Assembly: GCA_951813525.2 (NCBI GenBank)
Contig: CATOTJ020000003.1
Span: forward strand, 992,001 to 1,056,000
Length of the DNA: 64,000 nucleotides
Direction: 5' to 3'
Source of the DNA: Thermohalobaculum sp951813525
GTDB lineage: Bacteria; Pseudomonadota; Alphaproteobacteria; Rhodobacterales; Rhodobacteraceae
Part shown: in pieces, positions 41,738 to 50,269 of the stretch
How positions within the stretch are numbered: position 1 is the stretch's first letter
How the letters are laid out: each line of letters starts with the position of its first letter
Translations under genes and position numbers: made by a program
The notes under the pieces: model-generated
Database searches by the model: none
Told to the model about the DNA's origin: nothing
What the model saw: the letters and a program-made list of their open reading frames with translations, nothing else

Positions 41738-42592
41738 TTGACCCAGGCGAGCGTTTTACGGGACCTGCTTTCACAGAGCATCCACATCGCACCCGGCTGT
41801 TTCGACGGATTGTCGGCGCGGCTGATCGAACAGGCGGGGTTCGACCTGGCCTATGCCTCGGGCGGTGCAATCTCGCGCGGGGCGGGGATGCCGGATCTGG
41901 GGCTGTTGAGCGTCAGCGAGGTCTCGGACCGGATGGCACAGATCTGCGATGCGGTCCAGATCCCGGTCGTTGCCGATATGGATACCGGCTATGGCAATGC
42001 GTTGAACGCGCGCCGGGCGGCACGGCGGTTCATGCAGGCCGGTGTCGCAGCCGTGCATCTGGAAGATCAGACCTTCCCCAAGAAATGCGGGCATTACGAC
42101 GACAAAGCCGTCGTCCCGGCATCCGAGTTCTGCCAGAAATTACGCGCCGTGCGCGATGCGGTCGGCGAGGATCTGGTCCTGATCGCGCGGTCCGATGCGC
42201 TGGCGGTCCAGGGGTTTCAGGCGACAATCGACCGGTGCCACGCCTATGCCGAGGCCGGGGCCGAGATGATCTTTTTCGAGGCGCCGCAGACGGTCGTACA
42301 GATCGAGGAAATCGGGCGGCTGTTGCCCTATCCCAAGCTGATCAACATGTTTGCGGGCGGCAAGACACCGATGGTGCCGCTGGAGGATCTGCGCAATTGG
42401 GGATACCGGCTGGTGATTGTGCCCTCGGATCTGCAGCGCGCAGCCATCGGGGCAATGCAAAGCACATTGGCGGCGATCAGGCGGGACGGGGATTCGTCCG
42501 CCGTTGCCGACCTGATGCCGACCTTCAAGGATCGCGAGGCGATCATCGGCACGGAAAAATGGAACGACCTGATGAGGAGGTTTGAGGAATGA
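41738..42592 (+). CDS. Isocitrate lyase/PEP mutase superfamily enzyme
   Basis: Member of the ICL/PEPM family with GCFDGLSARLIEQAGF, metal-binding DMDTGYGN and the catalytic-loop motif KKCGH (in PKKCGHYDDKAVVP), as in 2-methylisocitrate lyase. About 284 residues from TTG 41738; an in-frame TTG at 41693 would add 15 residues. No ATG is available, so the start is uncertain. It lies next to a PrpF-like gene, as PrpB does in methylcitrate clusters, but no PrpC or AcnD gene is nearby. It overlaps the next gene by 4 bases. Confidence 0.87.
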   Translation: MTQASVLRDLLSQSIHIAPGCFDGLSARLIEQAGFDLAYASGGAISRGAGMPDLGLLSVSEVSDRMAQICDAVQIPVVADMDTGYGNALNARRAARRFMQAGVAAVHLEDQTFPKKCGHYDDKAVVPASEFCQKLRAVRDAVGEDLVLIARSDALAVQGFQATIDRCHAYAEAGAEMIFFEAPQTVVQIEEIGRLLPYPKLINMFAGGKTPMVPLEDLRNWGYRLVIVPSDLQRAAIGAMQSTLAAIRRDGDSSAVADLMPTFKDREAIIGTEKWNDLMRRFEE

Positions 42593-43407
42593 GCGATACC
42601 GGAAACGGCACCCCCGAATACGAGGTTTTCGCCCTGAAATACGGCGACGTGAATGTGCCGGGCCATTATGCCCATATTCTCGAAGACCCGAATGACCCGC
42701 ACACGACCTCCGAGAAGACGCTGACCTATTATGTCTGGCTGATCCGCGGGCATGGCCGCAATATCCTGGTCGATTGCGGGTTCGATCACGAATGCGGCGC
42801 AAAGCGCGGGCGCAAGATCGACCGCCTGCCGGACGAGGCGATTGCCGGGATCGGGACGACCGCCGAACAGATCGACACGATTGTCGTCACCCATCTGCAC
42901 TATGACCATGCCGGAAATTTCGGACTGTTTCCGAACGCTGAGTTCCTGATCCAGGACAAGGAGGTGGCGTTCGCGACGTCGCGCTATATGCGTTATCCTG
43001 CGGTGCGCAGGCCCTTCGAAGCCGACCATGTCTGCGAGTTGATCCAGCTGAATTTCGGCGAGCGCGTGCGCTATATCGACGGTGATGCCGAGATCGCGCC
43101 GGGGATTTCAGTTCACCTGTTGCCCGGCCACGCCCATGGCCTGATGGGCTGTCAGGTCAACACCAAGCGCGGACGGGTGTTCCTGGCCTCGGACGTCGCG
43201 CATTTCTACGACAATATCTGGAAACGGAACCCGTTCTCGATCTTGCAGCACATTCCGGAATACTGCGACAGCCACGACAAGATGGTGCGTATGGCGGAAA
43301 GCCCGGATCACATCATTCCGGGCCACGACCCGCTGGTGTTGGAGATCTATCCCCAGCACCCGGACGACCCGAATGTGGTCGATCTGACGGTGATGCCCAA
43401 AACCTGA
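42589..43407 (+). CDS. Metallo-beta-lactamase-fold N-acyl-homoserine lactonase-like protein
   Basis: 272-residue MBL-fold enzyme with the metal motif THLHYDHAGN and further ligands LLPGHAHG, LASDVAHF and IIPGHDP. Its opening EYEVFALKYGDV is typical of AHL lactonase/AttM-type proteins that hydrolyse lactones. It overlaps the ICL-like gene by 4 bases, so its natural substrate may be a lactone of that pathway rather than a quorum signal. A strong hairpin follows. Confidence 0.87.
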   Translation: MSDTGNGTPEYEVFALKYGDVNVPGHYAHILEDPNDPHTTSEKTLTYYVWLIRGHGRNILVDCGFDHECGAKRGRKIDRLPDEAIAGIGTTAEQIDTIVVTHLHYDHAGNFGLFPNAEFLIQDKEVAFATSRYMRYPAVRRPFEADHVCELIQLNFGERVRYIDGDAEIAPGISVHLLPGHAHGLMGCQVNTKRGRVFLASDVAHFYDNIWKRNPFSILQHIPEYCDSHDKMVRMAESPDHIIPGHDPLVLEIYPQHPDDPNVVDLTVMPKT

Positions 43408-43448
43408 CGCTGCGTGCGGGTGGGGCGCTTTCCCACCCGCACGCAGCG
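43408..43448. terminator. Strong hairpin after the lactonase-like gene
   Basis: GCTGCGTGCGGGTGGG (43409-43424) pairs fully with CCCACCCGCACGCAGC (43432-43447) around a 7-base loop, directly after the stop codon. The 3' side lacks a long T tract (GCCCTGGCTTT), so it may act as a pause or RNA-stability element as well as a terminator. Confidence 0.65.
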
Positions 43449-43534
43449 CCCTGGCTTTAACAGCTCACAATCGCTTCGGCTGGCGCAAGATCGGTGATGG
43501 TTTCGAATGGAATGATGAAAGTGAATGAACGGCG

Positions 43535-44431
43535 ATGATCAAACTGGGTGCATTCCAAATCCACCGCATTCTTGAAATGGAGCTGCCGTTTCTGGAGCTG
43601 GAGGTGATGTTTCCGAACGCCACCCTGGCGGAAGTCGAGGCCCTGCTGCCCCAATTGCAGCCCTGGTGCGTCGACGGCGACCGGCGAATGTTGATCGCGG
43701 TACAGTCCTATCTGGTCCAGACGCCGCGCGATCTGATCCTGCTGGACACGTGTGTTGGATGCGGCAAGACCAATGACCGTTTTCCGTTTTGGGCGGACCG
43801 GGACGACCGAAGCTGGCTGGACCGGTTGCAAGCAACCGGGCACCGCGCCGAGGACGTGACGTTTGTCTTATGCTCGCATCTGCATTCCGATCATTCAGGA
43901 TGGAACACGCAGAAGCGGGACGGGCGCTGGGTGCCGACCTTTCCCAATGCGACATATGTTTTTTCCAAGCGCGAGGTCCAGTACGCGATGGATCACGAGC
44001 CCGAAATCTATGCGGAAAACGTCCTGCCGGTCATCGAGGCCGGACATGCCCGGCTGATCGATATCGGGCATCATGGGCCGGAGGATGCGTCGGGTGTCGT
44101 CTCTGGCGACGCCAAGATCACCGAGGGCGTCTGGTTGCAGCCGACACCCGGGCACACGCCCGGTCATGTGGCAATCCATCTGGAAAGCGAGGGCCAGCAC
44201 GCGGTGATGTGGGGCGATCTTTGTCACTCTCCGGCGCAGTGTTTTCATCCGGACTGGTCTTATCGCCGGGATTGGGATGGCGAATTGTCGGCGCAGTCGC
44301 GGCGTGCATTGCTTGGGGACTGCGCCCAAAGCGGGCATATGGTGCTGAGCTCGCACTTCCCGCCGCCTTCGGTTGGCCGGATCGCGGCGGCGGGCGGGGC
44401 GTTCCGCTTTGACTATGACAAGACCGACTAG
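43535..44431 (+). CDS. Metallo-beta-lactamase-fold hydrolase
   Basis: 298-residue MBL-fold protein with LCSHLHSDHSGW metal motif and further ligands TPGHTPGH, WGDLCHSP and LSSHFPPPS. It opens with MIKLGAFQIHRILEME. The family includes lactonase-like and other hydrolases; no specific substrate can be given. It is separated from the previous gene by the hairpin and precedes an SDR gene by 9 bases. Confidence 0.87.
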   Translation: MIKLGAFQIHRILEMELPFLELEVMFPNATLAEVEALLPQLQPWCVDGDRRMLIAVQSYLVQTPRDLILLDTCVGCGKTNDRFPFWADRDDRSWLDRLQATGHRAEDVTFVLCSHLHSDHSGWNTQKRDGRWVPTFPNATYVFSKREVQYAMDHEPEIYAENVLPVIEAGHARLIDIGHHGPEDASGVVSGDAKITEGVWLQPTPGHTPGHVAIHLESEGQHAVMWGDLCHSPAQCFHPDWSYRRDWDGELSAQSRRALLGDCAQSGHMVLSSHFPPPSVGRIAAAGGAFRFDYDKTD

Positions 44432-44440
44432 GGGAATGAC

Positions 44441-45217
44441 ATGAGCGAAAAGGTTGCCCTGATCACGGGCGGGGCCAGCGGGATCGGCGAAGCAAGCGCA
44501 CGGATGTTTGCCGCCCAGGGCTGGCGCGTGGCCGTTCTGGATCGTGACGCCGACCGGGGCGAGGCGCTTGCAGCGGAAATTGCCGGGACCAAGTTTTTTG
44601 ACTGCGATGTCGCCGATATCGCGGCGATCGATGCCGCAGTTGAGGCAGTGCAAGGCGAATGGGGCCGCATCGATGCGGCAGTCTGCTCGGCCGGGATACT
44701 CGAAACGCCGACAACGATCATGGATATGGATCCGGTGGCCCATGACCGGTTGTGGCAGGTCAACTATAACGGCACGGTGCATACCTGCCGCGCGGTCGGC
44801 CGGATTATGGAACGGCAAGGATCGGGCGCGATTATCACGCTGGGGTCGATCAATTCCTATGTGGCGCTGCCCCTGCCGGCCTATTGCCCATCCAAGACCG
44901 CGATCCTGCGCCTGACCGAGATGCTGGCGGTTGAACTGGGCCGGTTCGGGGTGCGCGTAAACGGTGTGGCGCCGACCTATGTGCTGACCCCTGCCTTGAA
45001 AGCGCGCATCCAATCAGGAGAGCGCGACGGCGATATCGTGCGCGGCGCCAATGCGCTGGGCATGTGGGTCGAGCCGCATCACGTCGCCAGCGTGATCGGG
45101 TTCTTGTCTTCGGACGCCGCCGCAGCGGTCAGCGGTGTTATGCTGCCGGTCGATGCTGCACATCTGCCCAATGCGCAATATCGCGGGTTCGCGGGCGGCG
45201 TGCCGTGGGAAGAGTGA
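44441..45217 (+). CDS. SDR-family oxidoreductase
   Basis: 258-residue classical short-chain dehydrogenase with complete signatures: TGGASGIGEA (residues about 9-18), CSAG, catalytic Ser in LGSINSY, and YCPSK (Tyr and Lys). C-terminal VSGVMLPVDA. Such enzymes oxidise alcohols or reduce ketones with NAD(P). It follows the MBL gene by 9 bases and is probably one transcription unit. Confidence 0.93.
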   Translation: MSEKVALITGGASGIGEASARMFAAQGWRVAVLDRDADRGEALAAEIAGTKFFDCDVADIAAIDAAVEAVQGEWGRIDAAVCSAGILETPTTIMDMDPVAHDRLWQVNYNGTVHTCRAVGRIMERQGSGAIITLGSINSYVALPLPAYCPSKTAILRLTEMLAVELGRFGVRVNGVAPTYVLTPALKARIQSGERDGDIVRGANALGMWVEPHHVASVIGFLSSDAAAAVSGVMLPVDAAHLPNAQYRGFAGGVPWEE

Positions 45218-45316
45218 TTGCGCGGTGGTGGCTTGCACACATCGAATAACTTGAATATGAATGCGCCGGCGTTGCGATTGCAACGAACACAGTAACAATC
45301 ACTGGGAATTCTGGCG

Positions 45317-45745
45317 ATGATCTTCGATCTGACGGATGCGATGCTGGGGCTGCTGGGCGGGTTGATAATCGGTCTCGCCTCGGCATTGTTTTTGCTGGGC
45401 AATGGGCGGATCGCCGGGATCAGCGGCATTTTGGGCGGCCTGTTGCGGGGCGAGGGGCGGTGGACCGAAAACCTGGCGTTTCTCGCGGGGTTGGTCGCGG
45501 CACCGGTGTTGTTCGGTGCGGCCGCCACGGCGCCCGAAATCGGCATCACGCAGGAGATTTGGCTTTTGGTGATGGCCGGGCTTCTGGTCGGCGCGGGCAC
45601 CCGGCTGGGCAGCGGATGCACATCCGGACACGGCGTTTGCGGAATGTCGCGCCTGTCGACCCGGTCCTTCGCGGCGACAGGCGCCTTTATGCTGGTTGGC
45701 GTCGCGGTTGCCACACTGATCCGGCCTCTGCTGGGGGTCGTCTGA
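45317..45745 (+). CDS. YeeE/YedE-type membrane protein, first half (PmpA-like)
   Basis: 142-residue membrane protein with four predicted helices and the signature GAGTRLGSGCTSGHGVCG, the cysteine-containing sulphur-compound motif of the YeeE/YedE (DUF395) family. The gene is followed directly by a second such protein (TGATG overlap), the split arrangement seen in many alphaproteobacteria. The family imports thiosulphate or similar sulphur species. Confidence 0.9.
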   Translation: MIFDLTDAMLGLLGGLIIGLASALFLLGNGRIAGISGILGGLLRGEGRWTENLAFLAGLVAAPVLFGAAATAPEIGITQEIWLLVMAGLLVGAGTRLGSGCTSGHGVCGMSRLSTRSFAATGAFMLVGVAVATLIRPLLGVV

Positions 45746-46173
45746 TGCGGGTCTTCGTGGCGCTGGGGGCAGGTGCACTGTTCGGGTTGGGCCTGACGGT
45801 GTCCGATATGATCGATCCGGCAAGGGTCCTGGCGTTTCTGGATGTTGGCGGCGGGGCGTGGGACCCGACCCTGGCCTTCGTCATGGGCGGCGCGATGATC
45901 CCGATGTTTGTCGCCTGGCTGATAATGGGGCGGTTATCGCGCCCGGCGGCTGCCGAAAGCTTTCCTGAAAAAGCGTCGGACCTGATCAATGGCCGCCTTC
46001 TTGGCGGGGCCGGATTGTTCGGTCTCGGCTGGGGTTTGGTCGGGTTTTGCCCTGGCCCGGCCCTTTCGGCCGTGGCCCTGGGCGGCTGGCCGGTTTGGGC
46101 CTTTGTTGCCGCGATGGCTGTCGGTAATCTGGCCGCTGACCTGCCTGCCAGGGGCGGCGTCCAACCGGCCTAG
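45745..46173 (+). CDS. YeeE/YedE-type membrane protein, second half (PmpB-like)
   Basis: 142-residue membrane protein with helices MRVFVALGAGALFGLGLTVSDM, LAFVMGGAMIPMFVAWLI and GFCPGPALSAVALGG, where GFCPGPA is the C-terminal family motif. ATG at 45745 overlaps the stop of the first half. The two halves probably form one transporter. A small hairpin lies about 50 bases after the stop. Confidence 0.9.
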   Translation: MRVFVALGAGALFGLGLTVSDMIDPARVLAFLDVGGGAWDPTLAFVMGGAMIPMFVAWLIMGRLSRPAAAESFPEKASDLINGRLLGGAGLFGLGWGLVGFCPGPALSAVALGGWPVWAFVAAMAVGNLAADLPARGGVQPA

Positions 46174-46220
46174 GGCCGCATCTCAGGTCAGATTTCGCCT
46201 GTAACTGACCCCTTTCAGGC

Positions 46221-46237
46221 CCTGCCATTGTGGCAGG
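46221..46237 (+). terminator. Short hairpin after the YeeE/YedE pair
   Basis: CCTGCCA (46221-46227), loop TTG, TGGCAGG (46231-46237): a perfect 7-base stem shortly after the second gene. No T tract follows, so it is only a possible terminator. Confidence 0.35.
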
Positions 46238-46395
46238 ACGGCCATTATCTGCCCCGTGATGGTCTCAAATCCAGCCGATTAGCGCCCTTTTTATCGGGCA
46301 TTAACCAATCTGGGGGTACGAGATGAATGCGCGAATTGGCGCCATGGCTGACGGCCCATTGGATCGCGGTCAGCGGCGCAGGCAGGGGTGAGAAG

Positions 46396-46623
46396 ATGAA
46401 GAAGACCGGAATGTTTGTAAGCACCATCGGCGTGCAGACTGGCGCAGCGGCGATTGTGCTGTATCTGGCCAACCTGGCGATCTGGTCGGCGCTGACAGCG
46501 ATGCTGGGCGGCGCAATGGCCCTGATCGGCATGGGGCTGGTGATCTGGGCGCTGTACCCGATCCGCAGAAATGCGGTGCAGAAGGCTGAAGAGCGCGTGC
46601 TTGCCCAGGCCGAGGCTGCCTGA
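46396..46623 (+). CDS. Small membrane protein, unknown
   Basis: 75-residue protein with two hydrophobic stretches (TIGVQTGAAAIVLYLANLAIWSALTAML and GGAMALIGMGLVIWALYPI), a positively charged loop RRNAVQKAEERVLAQAEAA. ATG 46396 has AGGGGTGAG upstream; a longer in-frame start at 46327 is less convincing. Not recognised. It is convergent with the VOC gene. Confidence 0.6.
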   Translation: MKKTGMFVSTIGVQTGAAAIVLYLANLAIWSALTAMLGGAMALIGMGLVIWALYPIRRNAVQKAEERVLAQAEAA

Positions 46624-46627
46624 TCGG

Positions 46628-47497
46628 TCAGCCGACCTTCTGATTGATCTCGATCACGTTCATCGCGGGATCGTAGGTATAGATCTGGTGCATGCCCGGC
46701 ATGGCATAAACACCAGCATCATCATAATGCCATCCGGCCGCATCCATCCGCGCCATCACAGCCTTTAGGTCCGGCACCATAAACGCCGGATGTCCGCCGA
46801 TCGACGGGTTCACCAAAAAGCCGTTGCGCTGCCCAAAGGTGACATCCGGGCGAATGATGTGCAGCCCGCGATTTCCGTCCCCTAACGGGAATATGGTCAG
46901 ATCGTCGGGATCGACGGAAAAGTCCCCCTCGGTCCCGCCGCGGTCCCAGATCCCTTCCTGCAGACCCGCCATCTCGGACAGAAAGGCCGCGCTTTCGCGA
47001 ACATCGTGCGATTGCAGATTGACGTGGTGGATGCCCCAACCCCAGTCGTCTTCCCAGGGTTGGACGCCGTCCGGCATTTCGGCATCTGTGACCTGATTGA
47101 ATTCGATTACATTCCAGGACGGGTCGTAGACATAGACCTGATGAATGCCTTTCATCGCGTAGATACCGGCATCGGAATAGGGAACTGACGCTTTGTCGAG
47201 GTTCACCATCAGCGCGTGGACATCCGGGATCGTGATCGCCACATGCCCGCCCACGGTCGGGTTGTGCAGAATGTCGTTGTCCTGCGGAAAGGTCGCGATC
47301 GGCTTGACCGCGTGAATTCCGCGATTATCCGTGCCGTAATAGACCATCGTGTCGCCTGCATGATGAACCTCGCCCATCTGATGTGCAGGTGGATAGGTCC
47401 ATCTGCCTTCCGGCAGGCCCAGCAGGTTCGACAGAAAGTCGCGGGTGCGCGAGACATTGGGCGAGCAGACATTGACGTGATGGATAGACCAGCGCAT
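46628..47497 (-). CDS. Two-domain VOC-family (glyoxalase/dioxygenase) protein
   Basis: 289-residue protein with two similar vicinal-oxygen-chelate halves: WSIHHVNVCSPNVSRTRDFLSNLLGL ... HQVYVYDPSWNVIEFNQV, then WGIHHVNLQSHDVRESAAFLSEMAGL ... HQIYTYDPAMNVIEINQK. Paired HHV and E residues fit the metal-binding pattern of this fold. Extradiol dioxygenases and glyoxalases share it; the exact reaction is unknown. ATG 47497 has AGAGGTC upstream. Confidence 0.87.
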   Translation of the reverse strand: MRWSIHHVNVCSPNVSRTRDFLSNLLGLPEGRWTYPPAHQMGEVHHAGDTMVYYGTDNRGIHAVKPIATFPQDNDILHNPTVGGHVAITIPDVHALMVNLDKASVPYSDAGIYAMKGIHQVYVYDPSWNVIEFNQVTDAEMPDGVQPWEDDWGWGIHHVNLQSHDVRESAAFLSEMAGLQEGIWDRGGTEGDFSVDPDDLTIFPLGDGNRGLHIIRPDVTFGQRNGFLVNPSIGGHPAFMVPDLKAVMARMDAAGWHYDDAGVYAMPGMHQIYTYDPAMNVIEINQKVG

Positions 47498-47538
47498 TCG
47501 GGACCTCTTGCAGAATTTTCTCGGAGCATAGCGACCAG

Positions 47539-47766
47539 ATGACGGCGAACAAGGTTCTACAGTCGATTGAAGCGCCTGGGGGCGGGCGCTGCGTCGACAT
47601 ATTTCGCCGGCCCGACGGCAGTTGGGGATTCGAGGAATATCGCCGCGACGAAGAGGACGGACGCGGTTGGTTTCCTGTCGGCTTTCATCAAGAGCGGTCT
47701 TTTTCAGATCGTCCGGCGGCGGAACAGGCGGCGTATCGGGCCGTCAGCTGGCTTGGCGAACTTTGA
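47539..47766 (+). CDS. Small conserved-looking hypothetical protein
   Basis: 75-residue soluble protein (VLQSIEAPGGGRCVDIFRRP at the N-terminus, RAVSWLGEL at the end), charged and aromatic-rich, no membrane segment. It begins 41 bases from the divergent VOC gene. No family is recognised and the ribosome site is weak. GGFEEYRRDEEDG-type composition looks like a real protein rather than a shadow. Confidence 0.5.
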   Translation: MTANKVLQSIEAPGGGRCVDIFRRPDGSWGFEEYRRDEEDGRGWFPVGFHQERSFSDRPAAEQAAYRAVSWLGEL

Positions 47767-48122
47767 ACGGCACAGAATCGCCGCCAAGTGGTCGAATGGA
47801 TACCGATTCGCAAAAAGCATGTATCAAATAGTTAACATTGCAGGAATTTTTTCGCCCAATGGTTGAGCAACTGTCCCGCTAACAGTCAAGATGACAGTTG
47901 TTGTTGAGTCAACTTGCCGAATTTTTTTAGCGGTGTTGGATTGAGTTATGTGGGACTCACCGCCGATTCAGCTTAACACGTCATCAACTTAGACGGACTT
48001 CCTCACATTTTCGCCGCATACTTTCGCGATTTGCGAAGGGGCGGCGGGTAAGGTAAAATTTTTCGCATGTTGATGACGAGTAGTTTCCGGGCCGTGTGTT
48101 GGCCCGAGGGGGAGTAAGCCAG
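47767..48122. other. Intergenic region, AT-rich
   Basis: About 350 bases with no gene. The stretch is AT-rich compared with its neighbours. An inverted repeat GTCATCAAC (47980-47988) and GTTGATGAC (48069-48077) is separated by 80 bases. The right part carries the GGGGGAG ribosome site of the next small gene and probably its promoter. Confidence 0.4.
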
Positions 48123-48299
48123 ATGAATTCGGAACATGTGCCTTTGTCGATCGGTGGGTTTCAGATCAGCGCCGAGACCTTGCTGCCGCTGTCCATCGCC
48201 ATAATCGTCGGCGTTATACTGATGTTCGGTGTCCGCCGCGAATTCGCGACCTTTGCGATCTGCGCTGGCGTGATCGGCGCACTGTTGATGAGCGGCTGA
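48123..48299 (+). CDS. Small single-pass or hairpin membrane protein, unknown
   Basis: 58-residue protein starting MNSEHVPLSIGGFQI, with hydrophobic segments LLPLSIAIIVGVILMFGV and FAICAGVIGALLMS. ATG 48123 follows GGGGGAG with suitable spacing. Not recognised. It is convergent with gatA, 9 bases from its stop. Confidence 0.55.
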   Translation: MNSEHVPLSIGGFQISAETLLPLSIAIIVGVILMFGVRREFATFAICAGVIGALLMSG

Positions 48300-48308
48300 C
48301 GCCGCCCT

Positions 48309-49781
48309 TCACCACCATTTATCAGGCCGCGCGGTGAACGCTGCCCGGCTTTCCAAGACCTCTGCGGTTGCAAGCAGGTCTGCCTCGCCCCACGGCTTGC
48401 CGATAAGCTGCAATCCCAGCGGCAGACCATTGGCCGACAGGCCGATGGGCACCGAGATGCCCGGCAGACCGGCAAGATTGACGGTCACCGTATAAACGTC
48501 CTGCAAATACATCGTCAGTTGATCGGAAACCTCGCCCAGTCCAAAGCCGGGATCCGGGGTCGTCGGGGTTAGGATCGCATCGCAATCCTGCCAGGCATTC
48601 TCGAAATCGCGCAGGATCAGGTGCCGGACCTTTTGGGCTCGCAGGTAATAGGCGTCATAGTATCCTGCGCTCAGAACGTAGGTCCCGATCATGATCCGGC
48701 GCTTGACCTCGGGACCAAAACCTTCAGCGCGGGACTTTTCATAAAGATCGACGATGCCATCGCCCTGATCCAGCTTGGCGCGGTGGCCATAGCGCACACC
48801 ATCATAGCGGGCGAGGTTCGACGACGCCTCGGCCGGGGCGATGATATAGTAGGCGGGCAGGGCGTACTTCGTGTGAGGCAACGAGATGTCGACGATCTTG
48901 GCACCGGCATCGCGCAACATGGCGATGCCGTCCTGCCAGTAACTATCCGTTTCCGGCGGCAACCCTTCACGGTATTCGGCGGGAATTCCGATGCGCCTGC
49001 CGCGAATGTCGCCGGTCAGGGCGGCTTCGAAGTCGGGAACATCCTTTGGCGCCGATGTGCTGTCCTTCGGGTCATGGCCTGCAATGGCGCCCAACAGGAT
49101 GGCAGCGTCGCGCACCGTTTTGGTCATTGGACCGGCCTGGTCGAGGGACGAGGCAAATGCCACGATGCCCCAGCGCGAGCAGCGCCCATATGTAGGCTTC
49201 AGGCCGACGGTACCGGTCAGCGCAGCAGGTTGGCGGATCGACCCGCCGGTATCCGTGCCCAGCGCCGCGAGCGCGAGATCAGCGGCAACAGCAGCGGAAG
49301 ACCCGCCCGAGGAACCGCCAGGCGTGATCGGTGTCGGATCGCCGGTGCGCCGCCATGGGCTCACGGCTGGCCCATAACAGGACGTTTCGGTGGACGAGCC
49401 CATCGCAAATTCGTCCATCGACGTCTTGCACGCCATCACCGCGCCCTGTTCCCACAATTTCGATGTGACTGTGGATTCGTAAGGCGGTCGAAAGCCCGAC
49501 AGGATATTCGAAGCGGCCTGGGAATTGATGCCTTCCGTGCAGAAAAGGTCTTTGATCGCGACCGGGATGCCCAGCATCGGCGCGTCATCGCCCGCGGCGC
49601 GGCGCTGATCTGCGGCGTCGGCCATGGCCAGTGCTTTGTCGCTGACATCGTGGCAGGTGGCGTTAAGCGCCGTGGCGCCCGCCGCGGCGTTCAGACAATC
49701 TTCGGTCAGTGCGCGCGACGTGATTTCCCCGGCGCGCAGGCTGTCGCGGGCGTCGGCAATGGTCAGTTTGTTCAGGGCCAT
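48309..49781 (-). CDS. gatA: Aspartyl/glutamyl-tRNA amidotransferase subunit A
   Basis: GatCAB A subunit, which makes ammonia from glutamine to convert misacylated Glu-tRNAGln or Asp-tRNAAsn. The 490-residue amidase has GGSSGGSSAAVAADLALAALGTDTGGSIRQPA with the Ser-cisSer-Lys triad (Lys in AIKDLF), and ends in the typical QLIGKPWGEADLL region. ATG 49781; it lies 5 bases after gatC. gatB is not in the window. Confidence 0.96.
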   Translation of the reverse strand: MALNKLTIADARDSLRAGEITSRALTEDCLNAAAGATALNATCHDVSDKALAMADAADQRRAAGDDAPMLGIPVAIKDLFCTEGINSQAASNILSGFRPPYESTVTSKLWEQGAVMACKTSMDEFAMGSSTETSCYGPAVSPWRRTGDPTPITPGGSSGGSSAAVAADLALAALGTDTGGSIRQPAALTGTVGLKPTYGRCSRWGIVAFASSLDQAGPMTKTVRDAAILLGAIAGHDPKDSTSAPKDVPDFEAALTGDIRGRRIGIPAEYREGLPPETDSYWQDGIAMLRDAGAKIVDISLPHTKYALPAYYIIAPAEASSNLARYDGVRYGHRAKLDQGDGIVDLYEKSRAEGFGPEVKRRIMIGTYVLSAGYYDAYYLRAQKVRHLILRDFENAWQDCDAILTPTTPDPGFGLGEVSDQLTMYLQDVYTVTVNLAGLPGISVPIGLSANGLPLGLQLIGKPWGEADLLATAEVLESRAAFTARPDKWW

Positions 49782-49785
49782 GGGT

Positions 49786-50073
49786 TTATTCCACCACCTT
49801 GGGAACCGCGAAAAAGCCCTCGCGGGCATCGGGGGCGTTTGTCAGGATATCGTTCTGGCGATGGCCATCCGTGATCTGATCCTCGCGCTGCTTCAGATCC
49901 ATCGGCGTCACCGAGGTCATCGGCTCGACGCCTTCGACATCGACCTCGCCCAACTGTTCGACCCAGCCCAGGATCGTGTTGAGCTCGCCTGCCAGCGGCG
50001 CGAGCTCTTCCTCGGCCACCGCAATCCGGGCGAGCCGGGCAACGCGCCGGACGGTATCGGTATCGACGGACAT
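49786..50073 (-). CDS. gatC: Aspartyl/glutamyl-tRNA amidotransferase subunit C
   Basis: Small GatC subunit, 95 residues, that wraps and stabilises GatA. Family opening VDTDTVRRVARLARIAVAEEE, LNTILGWVEQLGEVDVEGVEPM and the end REGFFAVPKVVE. ATG 50073 has GGAAGGA 8 bases upstream; the ATG six bases earlier is too close. It heads gatC-gatA. Confidence 0.95.
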   Translation of the reverse strand: MSVDTDTVRRVARLARIAVAEEELAPLAGELNTILGWVEQLGEVDVEGVEPMTSVTPMDLKQREDQITDGHRQNDILTNAPDAREGFFAVPKVVE

Positions 50074-50269
50074 GGGCATTCCTTCCCCGGGGGTGTTTCG
50101 AGGCGCCGGTTTAGCGGCGCCGGGCGGGGGCTGCAAGGGGCTCGGGCGGGGGCCGGCGCTGCGATTGACGCGGTGATTGCGCAGCGCCGTCAGCGGGTGG
50201 ACGGACGGGTGGACGGGCCGCGCGATTGCCGTATCCTGCGGCCCGAGAATCGCGGCAATGGAGGGCGGG

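Noticed and set aside
40472..42592. Methylcitrate cycle (prpF-prpB) annotation
   Set aside because: Neither methylcitrate synthase nor AcnD genes occur nearby, so gene symbols were not given.
42589..43407. Quorum quenching as the main role of the AHL-lactonase-like protein
   Set aside because: The MBL fold fits, but coupling to the ICL-like gene favours a metabolic lactone; no quorum genes are near.
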